A DNA stretch of 64,000 nucleotides, taken from Phyllobacterium calauticae (GTDB lineage Bacteria; Pseudomonadota; Alphaproteobacteria; Rhizobiales; Rhizobiaceae). Location: contig NZ_JAGENB010000004.1 in NCBI RefSeq assembly GCF_019991125.1, positions 372,001 through 436,000 on the forward strand. Direction: 5' to 3'. The notes beneath the pieces are model-generated. The model searched no databases. It had not been told where the DNA came from and was given only the letters and a program-made list of their open reading frames with translations. Every line of letters begins with the position of its first letter. Position 1 is the stretch's first letter. Below, one piece after another: positions 10,404 through 19,633 of this stretch. Both the position numbers and the translations under genes were made by a program.

Positions 10404-11198
10404 TCAGCGTAATGGAAACAGGAGATCCACGCCCCTTTCAACCAGAACATTCAATAGAACATCCTTGGGTCGCCGATCCGTAATGATTCCAGCCGCCTTC
10501 ACAGTGTTTGAAATCTTCATTGGCGTCAGACGCCCAAACTTCGAGCTATCAAGAACGAAATATGCCTTGTGCGCCTTAGAAATCATTTGCGAGCGCAACA
10601 AGGAGCCGGCCGTTGTAAAATCGGTAATATCTCCATCCGGCGATACGGCCCCTCCCCCCAGAAACGCGATATCGATCCGAAAACGCTCGACAGCCTGCAA
10701 CACATCCAAACCAGCTGCAGCCTCCTCCCGCGGATCGATTTCACCTCCGAGAATGTGAGCCTTGATGTTTGGCTGATGGCACAAGAACAAAGCAATCGCG
10801 AGACTGGAAGTGCATACGGTCAAATTCAAACGCGAACCAGCCAGTGCATGGGCAACTGCAAAAGTCGTGGTTCCGGAGTCAAGGAAGACGACCATACCAT
10901 CCTCGACCAACGCCGCCGCAATTCCTCCGATAACACGCTTGCCTTGCGCGTTTTCCCGGGTCCGTTCGCCTAAACCCGGCTCAATTGCATCAAAGCGTAC
11001 GGCTCCGCCGTGAATAAGTTCAAGTTGCCCCTTGTCGCCCAGGAGTTTGAGATCTCTTCGTATTGTTTCGCGTGACACCTCAAAAAATGCCGACAAATCG
11101 GCAATGCTCACAGATCCATCGGAAGCAATTCGCCTCAGGATTTCGTCGTGTCGGCGCGGAGCAAGCGCTTTGTTTGCGTGATTGTGTGATTCAGACAT
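10404..11198 (-). CDS. DeoR/GlpR-family transcriptional repressor
   Basis: 264-aa regulator. Residues ~16-70 form the DeoR HTH: RRHDEILRRIASDGSVSIADL, with SRETIRRDLKLLGDKG as recognition region. The remainder is the sugar-phosphate-isomerase-like sensor domain (VFLDSGTTTFAVAHAL, FLGGGAVSPDGDI). DeoR proteins normally sense a phosphorylated metabolite. It is encoded upstream of, and on the same strand as, the dehydrogenase-like flavoprotein. Matching DNA elements stand before both genes, so autoregulation plus control of the flavoprotein is likely. Confidence 0.88.
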   Translation of the reverse strand: MSESHNHANKALAPRRHDEILRRIASDGSVSIADLSAFFEVSRETIRRDLKLLGDKGQLELIHGGAVRFDAIEPGLGERTRENAQGKRVIGGIAAALVEDGMVVFLDSGTTTFAVAHALAGSRLNLTVCTSSLAIALFLCHQPNIKAHILGGEIDPREEAAAGLDVLQAVERFRIDIAFLGGGAVSPDGDITDFTTAGSLLRSQMISKAHKAYFVLDSSKFGRLTPMKISNTVKAAGIITDRRPKDVLLNVLVERGVDLLFPLR

Positions 11199-11298
11199 GA
11201 TTATAAATTGCCCGCATGCTGCCCTCGTTTAAAGGTGCCACTATAAATGGTTGGACATCGGGATGAATCGCAACGGTCATACGCTAACAGTGCAATAG

Positions 11299-11316
11299 AT
11301 ATCACATTTTGCAACA
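11299..11316. promoter_or_regulatory. candidate DeoR operator at its own promoter
   Basis: ATATCACATTTTGCAACA differs at only two central bases from the element at 10385-10402. A partial copy, TGCAATA, begins at 11291. It lies about 100 bases upstream of the DeoR start codon. Confidence 0.5.
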
Positions 11317-11392
11317 CAATACTTGCAGGTGCCGACGGTTCTGTTGCAACGGCTGAGCTAAGGCTTGATGCCGAACAGGATGCGACAGGCCC

Positions 11393-12337
11393 TTACTCAG
11401 CCAACCGCCCAGGCCGATCGTGAACTGCGCGGATCATGTCGAACTCGTCGAAATGTCGGCCGAGTTCGCGCATCGCTTCGACACGCTCCTGAACTGTCTT
11501 GCTGCGCTGCTTTGCCACCGAATCGATCAGCAGATTGAGAATCACCGTGAGGCTGGCCGACGAGTCCCAGAAGGTCTCAACAAAGGTTTCTCCCTGGAGC
11601 ACGAGATCGGTATAGTCGTAGGCCCAATTGGTGAACTTGTCCGTAACGATGATCAGTGGCATGCCCATTTCCTGCGCCTTCCGCGCAAGTAGAACGCCCG
11701 TCCGCGCGTAGGCGTAGGTGTCAAGCAACAAGAGGCAATGGCTCTCGCCAACCATGTCGAATATCTCGGCGAAAACACCGGTATGGTTATCGGCAAAACG
11801 CACCCTCGGCCGAACATATTGCAGCCTGCTCGCAAAATCGATGGCCATCCCTCGCGACGCCTGGAACCCCACCACGGTCACGAACTGCGAGTTGGCCAAT
11901 GCCTCAACGCAATACCGCCAGCGTGGCAGCGTCGCCAGCTTGTAGGCTTCGGTGATGGCCTCCAGCTCGCGCTCAAGGCTCTTTTCCAGAGTCTGTTCGC
12001 CCAGCGAATCGAGCCTCAGGCGCTTGAAGACGTTGTCCATGCCGACTGCCTCTGTGCCAGGAGCAGGCTTCAGCGCCTCTTTGAAATCCTTGAGGTTGGC
12101 GTAGCCGAGCTGGCGAATGAAGCGGATTACCGTCATCTCGCTGAGTCCCAGTGCTGCGGCAAGAGAGGCACCAGTCTCGTAGGGCAGACTGTCCCAGTTG
12201 TCGCGCAGGTGCGAAGCGATCATTCGCGCCGAGCGCGACCATCCCATATCCTCACCCGCAAGTCCCCGCTCAAGGATTGTATTGAGATCCGTTTCAAGGC
12301 CGCGCTTGGTGGCGCGCTTGGAGCTGTCAGCGCCCAT
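11393..12337 (-). CDS. MurR/RpiR-family regulator
   Basis: 314-aa regulator with an N-terminal RpiR HTH (ASLAAALGLSEMTVIRFIRQ near residue 58) and a C-terminal SIS sugar-isomerase fold from about residue 140 (VTVVGFQASRGMAIDFASRL). SIS domains usually bind phosphosugars, including MurNAc-6-P, but many RpiR members sit with amino-acid or peptide transporters. It is the last gene of the decayed dipeptide-transport operon, 33 bases after the ATPase remnant. The reading frame is intact, unlike its neighbours, so it may still repress the divergent peptidase gene. Confidence 0.85.
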   Translation of the reverse strand: MGADSSKRATKRGLETDLNTILERGLAGEDMGWSRSARMIASHLRDNWDSLPYETGASLAAALGLSEMTVIRFIRQLGYANLKDFKEALKPAPGTEAVGMDNVFKRLRLDSLGEQTLEKSLERELEAITEAYKLATLPRWRYCVEALANSQFVTVVGFQASRGMAIDFASRLQYVRPRVRFADNHTGVFAEIFDMVGESHCLLLLDTYAYARTGVLLARKAQEMGMPLIIVTDKFTNWAYDYTDLVLQGETFVETFWDSSASLTVILNLLIDSVAKQRSKTVQERVEAMRELGRHFDEFDMIRAVHDRPGRLAE

Positions 12338-12370
12338 GCTTTCCTCCCGATCTGCATCCTACCGGCTTCA

Positions 12371-13154
12371 TCAGACGTCCCCGGTCTCGACATCCATACG
12401 CGGTACGGAATCGCGGAGCAACGCCGTATATTCGCTTTGAGGCTGATCGAGCACTGTCGATGTCTCGCCCGTCTCCACCAGTCGCGCAGTGCGGAAGACT
12501 GCGATGCGATCGCAGAGCTTCCGCACGACGTCAAGGTCGTGGGAGATATAGATCACCGTCAGGTTGCGCTCGCGCCGCAGCCGGGCGAGAAGACGGATGA
12601 TCTGGGCTTGAATCGTAACGTCCAAGGCCGAGGTGATCTCATCGGCGACCAGCACTTCCGGATCTAATATCAGCGCGCGCGATCCCTACACGCTGGCACT
12701 GTCCGCCAGAAAGCTGCCGCGGGCGGCGATGGGCGAACTCCTCAGGTAGCTCCACTTGCCGCATCATGCCAAGTGCCCGGCGGCGAGCTTCGGCGGCCCC
12801 TGAAATACCGTGGCGACGGAGCGGCTCAGCGATGGCGTCAACCACTGTCATCGCCGGATTGAGCGAATCGAACGGGTTCTGAAAGACCATCTGCACGCGG
12901 CGGCGATAGGCGGAAAGCCCTGCACCTTTCAGTCGATTGATGTCGTCGCCGCGGAAGAGAATATGTCCGCCCGACGGCACGACCAATCGCGTCAGAGCCT
13001 TCGCTATGGCGCTCTTGCCCGAGCCGCTTTCGCCGACGATCGCGAGCACCTCGCCGGGCCTCAGATCGAAACTCACGTTATGAACGACGGACAGGGCACC
13101 GAATGAGACGGTAAGGTCCTGGACGGAGAGGAGAGAAGGGGGAGCATCGCTCAT
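12371..13154 (-). pseudogene. dipeptide ABC transporter ATP-binding protein, frameshifted
   Basis: DppF/OppF-type ATPase interrupted by a frameshift. The first part (ATG at 13154, overlapping the permease stop) has Walker A GESGSGKSAIAK, Q-loop VFQNPFDSLNPA and signature LSGGQCQRVGIAR. The frame then breaks at a GC-dinucleotide run (12673-12681). Adding one GC pair restores ARALILDPEVLVADE, the Walker B region. The second part has D-loop SALDV and H-loop ISHDLDVV. So this is a two-base contraction in a simple repeat, either a real slippage mutation or a sequencing error. No OppD partner is present in this operon. Confidence 0.85.
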
Positions 13155-13915
13155 TGCTGCATCATCCTTCCAAGCCCGTCGCTGACAAGAACAAACCCGA
13201 AGCCCAAGAAGATGGCGGCGAGACCTGGGAACAGGCAAATCCACCAGGCGTCAACCACATATGGCTGGCCCTCGGCGATCATTGCGCCCCATTCGGGTGT
13301 CGGGGGCTGTACACCGAGGCCGAGGAAGCCGAGGCTCGCGCCGGCGAGTAAGATCATGACAACGTCAGTGGTCGCGTAGACGAGGACCATCGGCAGTATG
13401 GAGGGCATGAGGTGACGTGCGAGGATAACCGGAGTGGAATAGCCGAGCACCTTGGCTGCCAGCACGTAATCCTTGTCGCGTAGGATCGCGGTTTGCGCGC
13501 GCACCAGTCGTGCATAGGAAACCCAGCTGACCAGCGCCAGCGCGACGAAGTAGTTAGTGAGCCCAGGTCCCATGAGGCCGACGATCGCAATGACAAGCAC
13601 GAAGAAGGGAAACGCGATGGTCACGTCGAAGAGTCGTGAGAGAACGACATCTGTCCAGTTGCCAAAATAGCCGGCGGCAAGGCCCGCGAACGTGCCGAGC
13701 ACCAGTGGCATGACTACCCCCGCCAAGCCCATTCAGAGGTCGATGCGAATTGCATGGATGGTGCGACTTAAAACGTCACGGCCGAGATGATCGGCGCCGA
13801 ACGGATGATGGACGGACGGCGGGGCAAGCGCAAGCAGGAGGAGGAACAACAGGATGGCAACGCCGAGGGAAAATTCGAGCGCGCCCTTGCGAGCGAGGAA
13901 GTCAACAATGCTCAT
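13151..13915 (-). pseudogene. dipeptide ABC permease (DppC type) with in-frame stop
   Basis: The ATG at 13915 overlaps the stop of the upstream permease. Sixty codons encode the N-terminal membrane segment and the conserved FGADHLGRDVLSR motif. A TGA then stands at 13733-13735, followed directly in frame by MGLAGVVMPLVLG and the rest of the permease with the EAA-type loop (AAKVLGYSTPVILARHLMPS). A one-base change from TGG (Trp) would explain the stop. The next codon is ATG, so translation re-initiation is conceivable, but a split inside the membrane domain makes loss of function more likely. Confidence 0.85.
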
Positions 13916-14850
13916 AGCTTGATCCTCGGGTCTATCAGTGAGGAGAGCACATCGACGGTCAGAGTGATCAGCACGGTCAGCAACACGTAGACCATGGTGA
14001 GTCCTTGGATGACGTGGAAATCGCGCCCGAGCACCGAATTGACCATCAGTGTCCCGATACCGGGAACTGCATAGACGATCTCGACCACGACGGCGCCGCC
14101 AATCAGATAGGCAAGCATGACGCCGAGCAGATTGAGCGTGGGAACCAGCGAGTTGACCAGAATATGACGGGTGAAGTTCGTTCCCTCCGTCAAGCCCTTC
14201 GAACGACCGGCAACGACATAGTCCGCCTCCATTTCTTGGATCAGTGTCGCCCGCAGATTGCGCAGCAGCAGCGGCACCAGCCATAGCGCGGTGCTGACGG
14301 CGGGCAGAAACAGGTGGCGGAGATGACTAAACAGGCCTTCACCATAACCACTTACGGGAAACCAGCCCAACTCCACCCCGAAATATCGCGACATCATCAA
14401 CGCCAACCAGAAAACCGGAAAGGTCATACCAACGATAACACTTAATCGGATTACCTGATCGGGCCACCGATTGTGATTTCGTGCGGCAACCACAGCCAGC
14501 ACTAGGGTGAGCGGAATGCTGATGACCAAAACGTAGGTGACGAGGAAAAGCGTCGGCGGGAGGAATTGCCAGATGAGCTCGATTACCGGTTTCTGGAAAC
14601 GGAGCGAGTAGCCGAGGTCGCCTCGCAACAAGTTCCCGAGGTAAGTGGTATACTGCTCAACAAGGCCGTTGTTGAGCCCGAGTTGATTGCGCAATTGTGT
14701 CACGGCCTCTTCGCTAGCCCGGTCCCCAAGCAGGAGACGGGCCGGATCGCCCGGTGACAGATGCACAAGCAGAAAGCTGGCCAAAGTGATGCCGACTATC
14801 ACCGGGAAGGTCGAAAGCAGCCGTCTCACAAGAATCGCTAGAAATGCCAT
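13912..14850 (-). CDS. dipeptide ABC transporter permease (DppB type)
   Basis: Inner-membrane permease (312 aa) with six expected helices. It has the N-terminal signature LVRRLLSTFPVIVGITLASF and the cytoplasmic loop YVVAGRSKGLTEGTNFTRHI that contacts the ATPase. The ATG at 14850 (MAFLAIL) starts at the first helix. Upstream in-frame starts would add nearly 50 residues of non-membrane sequence. The frame is open, but the partner permease, the ATPase and the binding protein are all broken, so a working importer is unlikely. Confidence 0.85.
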   Translation of the reverse strand: MAFLAILVRRLLSTFPVIVGITLASFLLVHLSPGDPARLLLGDRASEEAVTQLRNQLGLNNGLVEQYTTYLGNLLRGDLGYSLRFQKPVIELIWQFLPPTLFLVTYVLVISIPLTLVLAVVAARNHNRWPDQVIRLSVIVGMTFPVFWLALMMSRYFGVELGWFPVSGYGEGLFSHLRHLFLPAVSTALWLVPLLLRNLRATLIQEMEADYVVAGRSKGLTEGTNFTRHILVNSLVPTLNLLGVMLAYLIGGAVVVEIVYAVPGIGTLMVNSVLGRDFHVIQGLTMVYVLLTVLITLTVDVLSSLIDPRIKL

Positions 14851-14960
14851 ACTGGATCCACTGGTCTTTGCGTTGAACGCAGGTTTTGCCGGTGAGCCGG
14901 AACGGCACCCGTTCCGGCAAGAAAAGCCAATCAACCGCGCCGCGCGGCAGTCGTCCGGGT

Positions 14961-16466
14961 CTATCTGGCCAGAACAGCTTCTTCGAGAGACCATTGCAAC
15001 GAAGGGCTGAGGGAGAGGCCTTCAAGGGCCTTGGCATAAGCGTTGGCATATGGCGGATAGTAGAGGGGAATCTGAGCGACCTCTTCGGTCGATATCCTCT
15101 GGATCTCGCGATAGAGCACGTCACGCTTAGTTGGCTCGAGTTCGCGCACCGCCTGTTCAGTCAACTCATTGACCTTAGGATTGTCATAATAGGTATGGAA
15201 ACTGTGCGTGCCGCAAGTGCCGCAGATCGCCCAACGCACGGCAAGATCTGGATCCGGTGTTTCGTTATACCACCAACTTGGCGCGAGATCGTAGTCACCT
15301 GCGGGAACGCGTTCCCACCACACGCCGCGATCGACCTTTTCTATCTTCGTTTTCAGGCCTACAGCCGTCCATTGCGCTTGAAGCAATGTTGCCAGTTTCT
15401 CGTTATCGCTACCGGCAGAGATGAGGATCGTCAGCTCCTTGCCATCGTATCCACCGTCAGTGAGCAACATTCGCGCCAGCTTAGGATCGTATGCAAGACC
15501 GGGCAGGTCTTTGGCGTGGTAGTCGAGAGCATTAGGCAGCGTCGTGTTGGCAGGTGTGCCGTGACCTTCGGTCATGGCCTTGGTGATGGCAGAGACATTC
15601 AGAGCATGCGCGGCTGCCTGCCGAATCTTGACGTTGTTGAACGGAGGGCGTCGTTCGTTGAGGAGTGTCATATATATGATGGTCGACGGTTCCAATGCGT
15701 CTCGCAGAGTATCGCGCGCACCGACGTTGTCGAGCTGTGCCCACGGGACATCGCGCACCGCGTCCAGCTCCCCAGACATCAGCATGGACACGCGGGGGTT
15801 CGGGTTGGCAACCTCAATGAATTCGGCGCCGCTGTTCTTTGGATAGCCCCCGCGCCAATAATTCGTATTCGGCTCAAGGATCAGTCGGTCGTTCGGACGC
15901 CATTCCCGTACCACATAGGGACCTGAGGAAACAGGCTTGTCGGTAAAAGCTTTGTCGCCGCGAGTTTCGACGTCCGTCTTCGAGACGATGCCGGTGTTGA
16001 AGACCTCGAGGTTGTCCAGAGCCGGCGCGAAGCGATACTTCAATTTGACTTTCACGATATTCCCGCCCTCAGCGGTGACACGTTCGACAGCAGCCAGCGT
16101 AGCGCTATAGACTGATTTCTTATCGCTCATTGCGCGCGTCAGACTGAAGACGACATCGTCTCCTGTGATCGGAACGCCGTTGGAAAATTTTGCTGCACGA
16201 AGCGTAAAGGTAAGCTCCAACCCGTCTTTGGAAATCGTCTATTTTTCAGCAAGCTCCGGCTGGCGTTGGCCGGACGGGTCGCGGCGTAAGAGTCGTGCAT
16301 AGAGTTGGCCGAAGGCTTCGATGTTTCCGGCCGATGCCGAGCGGATCGGGTCGAGCGTCGTCGTCACATATGGTGAACAGATGCGGATCAATTCCTCGGC
16401 CGAGACCGCATTCGACAACAGCAGGGCTACAAGGGCACTTGCTGGGATGATGTACTTCCGTTTCAT
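14961..16466 (-). pseudogene. dipeptide ABC transporter substrate-binding protein with in-frame stop
   Basis: Extracellular solute-binding protein family 5. The ATG at 16466 follows AGAAGGGAAAG and starts a signal peptide (MKRKYIIPASALVALLL). After QPELAEK comes TAG at 16239-16241, and the same frame then continues TISKDGLELTFTLR through to the normal C-terminus. Family members read LAESW or LAEKW here, so a Trp codon (TGG) has become TAG. Only about 75 codons precede the stop. The gene stands first in the operon and faces the divergent peptidase gene. Confidence 0.87.
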
Positions 16467-16580
16467 GCAACTTTCCCTTCTCTGGTTATGGCTCTTCTGG
16501 CCAGTTTCCACTTTACAGCGATATAAACATAACCTAAATGTCAATACATGTTACTTACATATCAAAAATTTGAGGGAACG

Positions 16581-17708
16581 ATGGAGAGGCAGGAGAGAAA
16601 ACGACGCGGCCGCGAGCTGGAACTGGACTTCCAGGGCCGCACGGGTATCTGGAATGCGATTACCGATGTGCCGAACGTGACGGTCGGCTATCGGACGATC
16701 ATCGAGGGCGATGGGCCGCTGCGTGTCGGCGAAGGCCCAGTGCGTACGGGCGTTACAGCTATCCTGCCGCGCAGGAACACAAAAGAGATGCAACCCGTAT
16801 GGGCAGGCATCCACGCGCTAAACGGCAACGGCGAGATGACCGGTAGTCACTGGATACGCCATGCCGGCCATTTTTCGGGGCCAATCTGCCTTACCAACAC
16901 CCACAGCGTCGGAGCCGTACACGCTGCCGCCACGAAATGGATGATCCGCGCGTACGCTGAGGAATTCCTCACCGATCACGTCTGGGCCATGCCTGTCGTG
17001 GCTGAAACCTATGATGGTGTGCTGAATGACATCAATGGCCAGCATGTGCGGGAGGAACACGTGATGCAGGCGCTCGCGGCAGCAACATCCGGGCCACTCG
17101 CGGAGGGCAATGTCGGGGGCGGCACCGGCATGATCGCCTATGAGTTCAAAGGCGGCACCGGTACGGCCTCCCGGATCGTACGTCTTGCGGGGCAAGACTA
17201 CACTGTCGGTGTCTTGGTACAGGCGAATTATGGATTACGTGACTGGTTGACCGTGCTCGGGGTCCCAGTCGGCCGACATCTTCGCGAGAACCGGATGTAC
17301 GATGCCGAGCAAGGTTCGATCATCGCCGTCATTGCAACCGATATCCCGCTCTTGCCAAATCAACTCGAACGTATCGCCCAGCGTGGCGGGATTGGCATTT
17401 CTCGCAGCGGTAGTCCCGGCGGCAACAGCTCGGGGGACATTTTCCTTGCCTTCACCACTGCCAATGCCTTTACCAGACGTGAACTCGCCACCGCTTCGCG
17501 CTGGATGGAATGCATTCCCGACGACTGGCTCAATCCGGTATATCTTGCGGCGGTCGATGCGATCGATGAAGCCGTCATTAATGCAATGCTGGCAGCAGAG
17601 GACATGACTTGCCTCAAACCGCGCAAAGGCAGCATCTGCAAAGCCATTGATCCCAACCGCCTGTTGCAGGTTCTGGCAGCAGCCAGAAATACAATGGCAG
17701 ATAGTTGA
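16581..17708 (+). CDS. P1-family aminopeptidase (DmpA/BapA type)
   Basis: 375-aa N-terminal-nucleophile hydrolase of peptidase family S58. These are made as one chain, cut themselves, and release D- or L-amino acids or beta-amino acids from short peptides. The autoprocessing/catalytic motif GGNSSGDIFLA is at residues ~280-290, with the nucleophilic Ser in NSSGD. VPNVTVGYRT and GGGTGMIAYEFKGG are family-typical. No signal peptide is seen, so it is cytoplasmic. The ATG at 16581 follows GAGGG by about 5 bases; an in-frame ATG at 16548 lacks a ribosome site. It is divergent from the decayed importer and probably handled the imported peptides. Its own frame is intact. Confidence 0.88.
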   Translation: MERQERKRRGRELELDFQGRTGIWNAITDVPNVTVGYRTIIEGDGPLRVGEGPVRTGVTAILPRRNTKEMQPVWAGIHALNGNGEMTGSHWIRHAGHFSGPICLTNTHSVGAVHAAATKWMIRAYAEEFLTDHVWAMPVVAETYDGVLNDINGQHVREEHVMQALAAATSGPLAEGNVGGGTGMIAYEFKGGTGTASRIVRLAGQDYTVGVLVQANYGLRDWLTVLGVPVGRHLRENRMYDAEQGSIIAVIATDIPLLPNQLERIAQRGGIGISRSGSPGGNSSGDIFLAFTTANAFTRRELATASRWMECIPDDWLNPVYLAAVDAIDEAVINAMLAAEDMTCLKPRKGSICKAIDPNRLLQVLAAARNTMADS

Positions 17709-17777
17709 TCAATATGCATTCAACGGTGCGGCAGGCTCGAATATTGCTGTCTGTATTGTTCGGAACGGACCTTACCA

Positions 17778-19562
17778 ATGATCGGCTGCGTTCCACGAGC
17801 GAATATTGGGGCGGATGAGTATCCCACAGACCAATGCACGTATTTCAAATCTACATCTGCATCCGGGTTGAGGCTTTGTAATGAATTGCGAAAATATCTG
17901 AAACCACCGCTGATACTTGCTGTATCCATCTGGCTTCTTGCCTTGCTGATCTATGCGTCGGCGTCGGCGATTGTGATCTTTCAGGACAAGTCAGACGCGT
18001 TCTCTGCAAAAGCGGACGAGATGGCAACCTGCCTTGACCGCCGCATTGCCCAGAATTTTGCGATCGTCAGATCCTTCGAAGTTTTCGCAACCCTGTCCGG
18101 CAAGGAGGCCACGGACATATTTGGCGCCTTGGTCCGCCACACGATGGAACAGAACCCAAGAATCCGCCAAGTCAATCTGTATCAGCATGGCCATGACGAC
18201 AATCCTTTCTCCACCACGCTCGTTGCAAATTACCCGCCTGGAGAAAATGATGAGGCCGTACGCTCAATCGTATCCGATGTGGTGAAACAGCCTCTCGATA
18301 CGATCCGTGGTTTTGCCGACCCGCGTTTTCCCGGGCGATTTTTCACGGCCGTTCACTCCGAACGCAATAATTTTCATTATACGATTGTCATGCTCGTGGA
18401 CGTGAAGGAAATGCTTGGGCCCCTCTTGTCAGAAGCCTCCGCCAAAATTGAGTGGGTCATTGGTGGTGTACCGACCATTCCACCGGGACAGCAGCCCTCC
18501 GGCCTCAGCCGCCTGCTTACGCTGGAGAAAACCATTATCGCGGGCCCGAACACGCTCGCGCCACAAGATTTTACCTGGTTTCCTGACGGAACCGCGTTTC
18601 GTATAAGCGAGACCGTCAATCTCGGCGCGCTGTTTGATGCATTGGATTTCCTTGTTTATTGCGGCCTCTCGACGATTGCTGTCGTGGCCGGATATTCCGC
18701 CTTGCATCAACGCCAGCTTTCCAAACGCCTGCAACAATCCGAGGAAGAGGCGCTGGGCCGGGCTGCAAGATTGGAAAAGGAGAACCGTCTTGAGCACGCC
18801 GCGCGTGTCAACGCTGTCGGGGAGCTCGCCGCCGGTATCATCCATGAACTGGCCCAGCCCCTCACCTCCTTGCTCAGTCAAAGCCAAGCAAGTCTCATAA
18901 TGCTCGAGCAGAAAGAAACTCAAATCGACCTCGTGCAACGCGCTATGGTTGCCAACATCAGGGATGCGAAAAGGGCCAGCAGGATATTGGGAAAGATTCG
19001 CGACTATATTGTCCAGACAACCATCGCACCCGAGATCACAAATCTGAACATTGCAATTCGGGACATCGTCGAAATCCTCAGCCTGGATATCGAACGGCAT
19101 GGTGTCTCTCTCGCCCTGCACCTTGCAGAGCCATCACCTGTTGCCAACATCAACAAAACAGAACTTGAGCAGGTGATCCACAACCTCCTCCGCAATGCAC
19201 TTGATGCGCTGAACCTGTCGGAGCAGATGAACAAGCGTATCACGATTGAAACACGCGCTGAGCCAAAAGAATCCATCATTCGCGTATCGGACAACGGACC
19301 CGGTTTGAGTGACGATATCCTTTCGCAACTGTTTCAACCCTTCTTCACCACCAAGAGCGATGGCATGGGATTAGGCCTTTTCCTGTGCCAAAGGATCATA
19401 CAGCGTGCCAGCGGAGTACTCACGGCTGCAAACAATGAAGGCGCCGCCTTCACGATCAAGCTACCGAGGACGGAAGAGGTTAGGCAAAGTATAATGACAA
19501 TGGACGAGGTCTTTGCTGCCAGCGATCGCTATATCGATCAAAAATGCATTCAAATAGCCTGA
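17778..19562 (+). CDS. membrane sensor histidine kinase, no adjacent response regulator
   Basis: 594-aa kinase. A first membrane helix spans about 45-68 (LILAVSIWLLALLIYASASA). A periplasmic sensor region of roughly 220 residues follows, and a second helix lies near 288-305. The catalytic core is complete: H-box AAGIIHELAQPLTSLL, N-box HNLLRNALDAL, G1 DNGPGLSDD and G2 GMGLGLFLCQRI. The core resembles FixL/DctB-like kinases. The first 30 residues look unlike a kinase N-terminus, so the true start may be further in. No receiver-domain gene is within reach in the window, so its partner is elsewhere. Confidence 0.85.
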   Translation: MIGCVPRANIGADEYPTDQCTYFKSTSASGLRLCNELRKYLKPPLILAVSIWLLALLIYASASAIVIFQDKSDAFSAKADEMATCLDRRIAQNFAIVRSFEVFATLSGKEATDIFGALVRHTMEQNPRIRQVNLYQHGHDDNPFSTTLVANYPPGENDEAVRSIVSDVVKQPLDTIRGFADPRFPGRFFTAVHSERNNFHYTIVMLVDVKEMLGPLLSEASAKIEWVIGGVPTIPPGQQPSGLSRLLTLEKTIIAGPNTLAPQDFTWFPDGTAFRISETVNLGALFDALDFLVYCGLSTIAVVAGYSALHQRQLSKRLQQSEEEALGRAARLEKENRLEHAARVNAVGELAAGIIHELAQPLTSLLSQSQASLIMLEQKETQIDLVQRAMVANIRDAKRASRILGKIRDYIVQTTIAPEITNLNIAIRDIVEILSLDIERHGVSLALHLAEPSPVANINKTELEQVIHNLLRNALDALNLSEQMNKRITIETRAEPKESIIRVSDNGPGLSDDILSQLFQPFFTTKSDGMGLGLFLCQRIIQRASGVLTAANNEGAAFTIKLPRTEEVRQSIMTMDEVFAASDRYIDQKCIQIA

Positions 19563-19633
19563 CGGGACCTGTTTTGAAACAGATCAATCATCTGCCTCCC
19601 TAACGAACTTGCCATGGGATGTGGCGGCAACCC

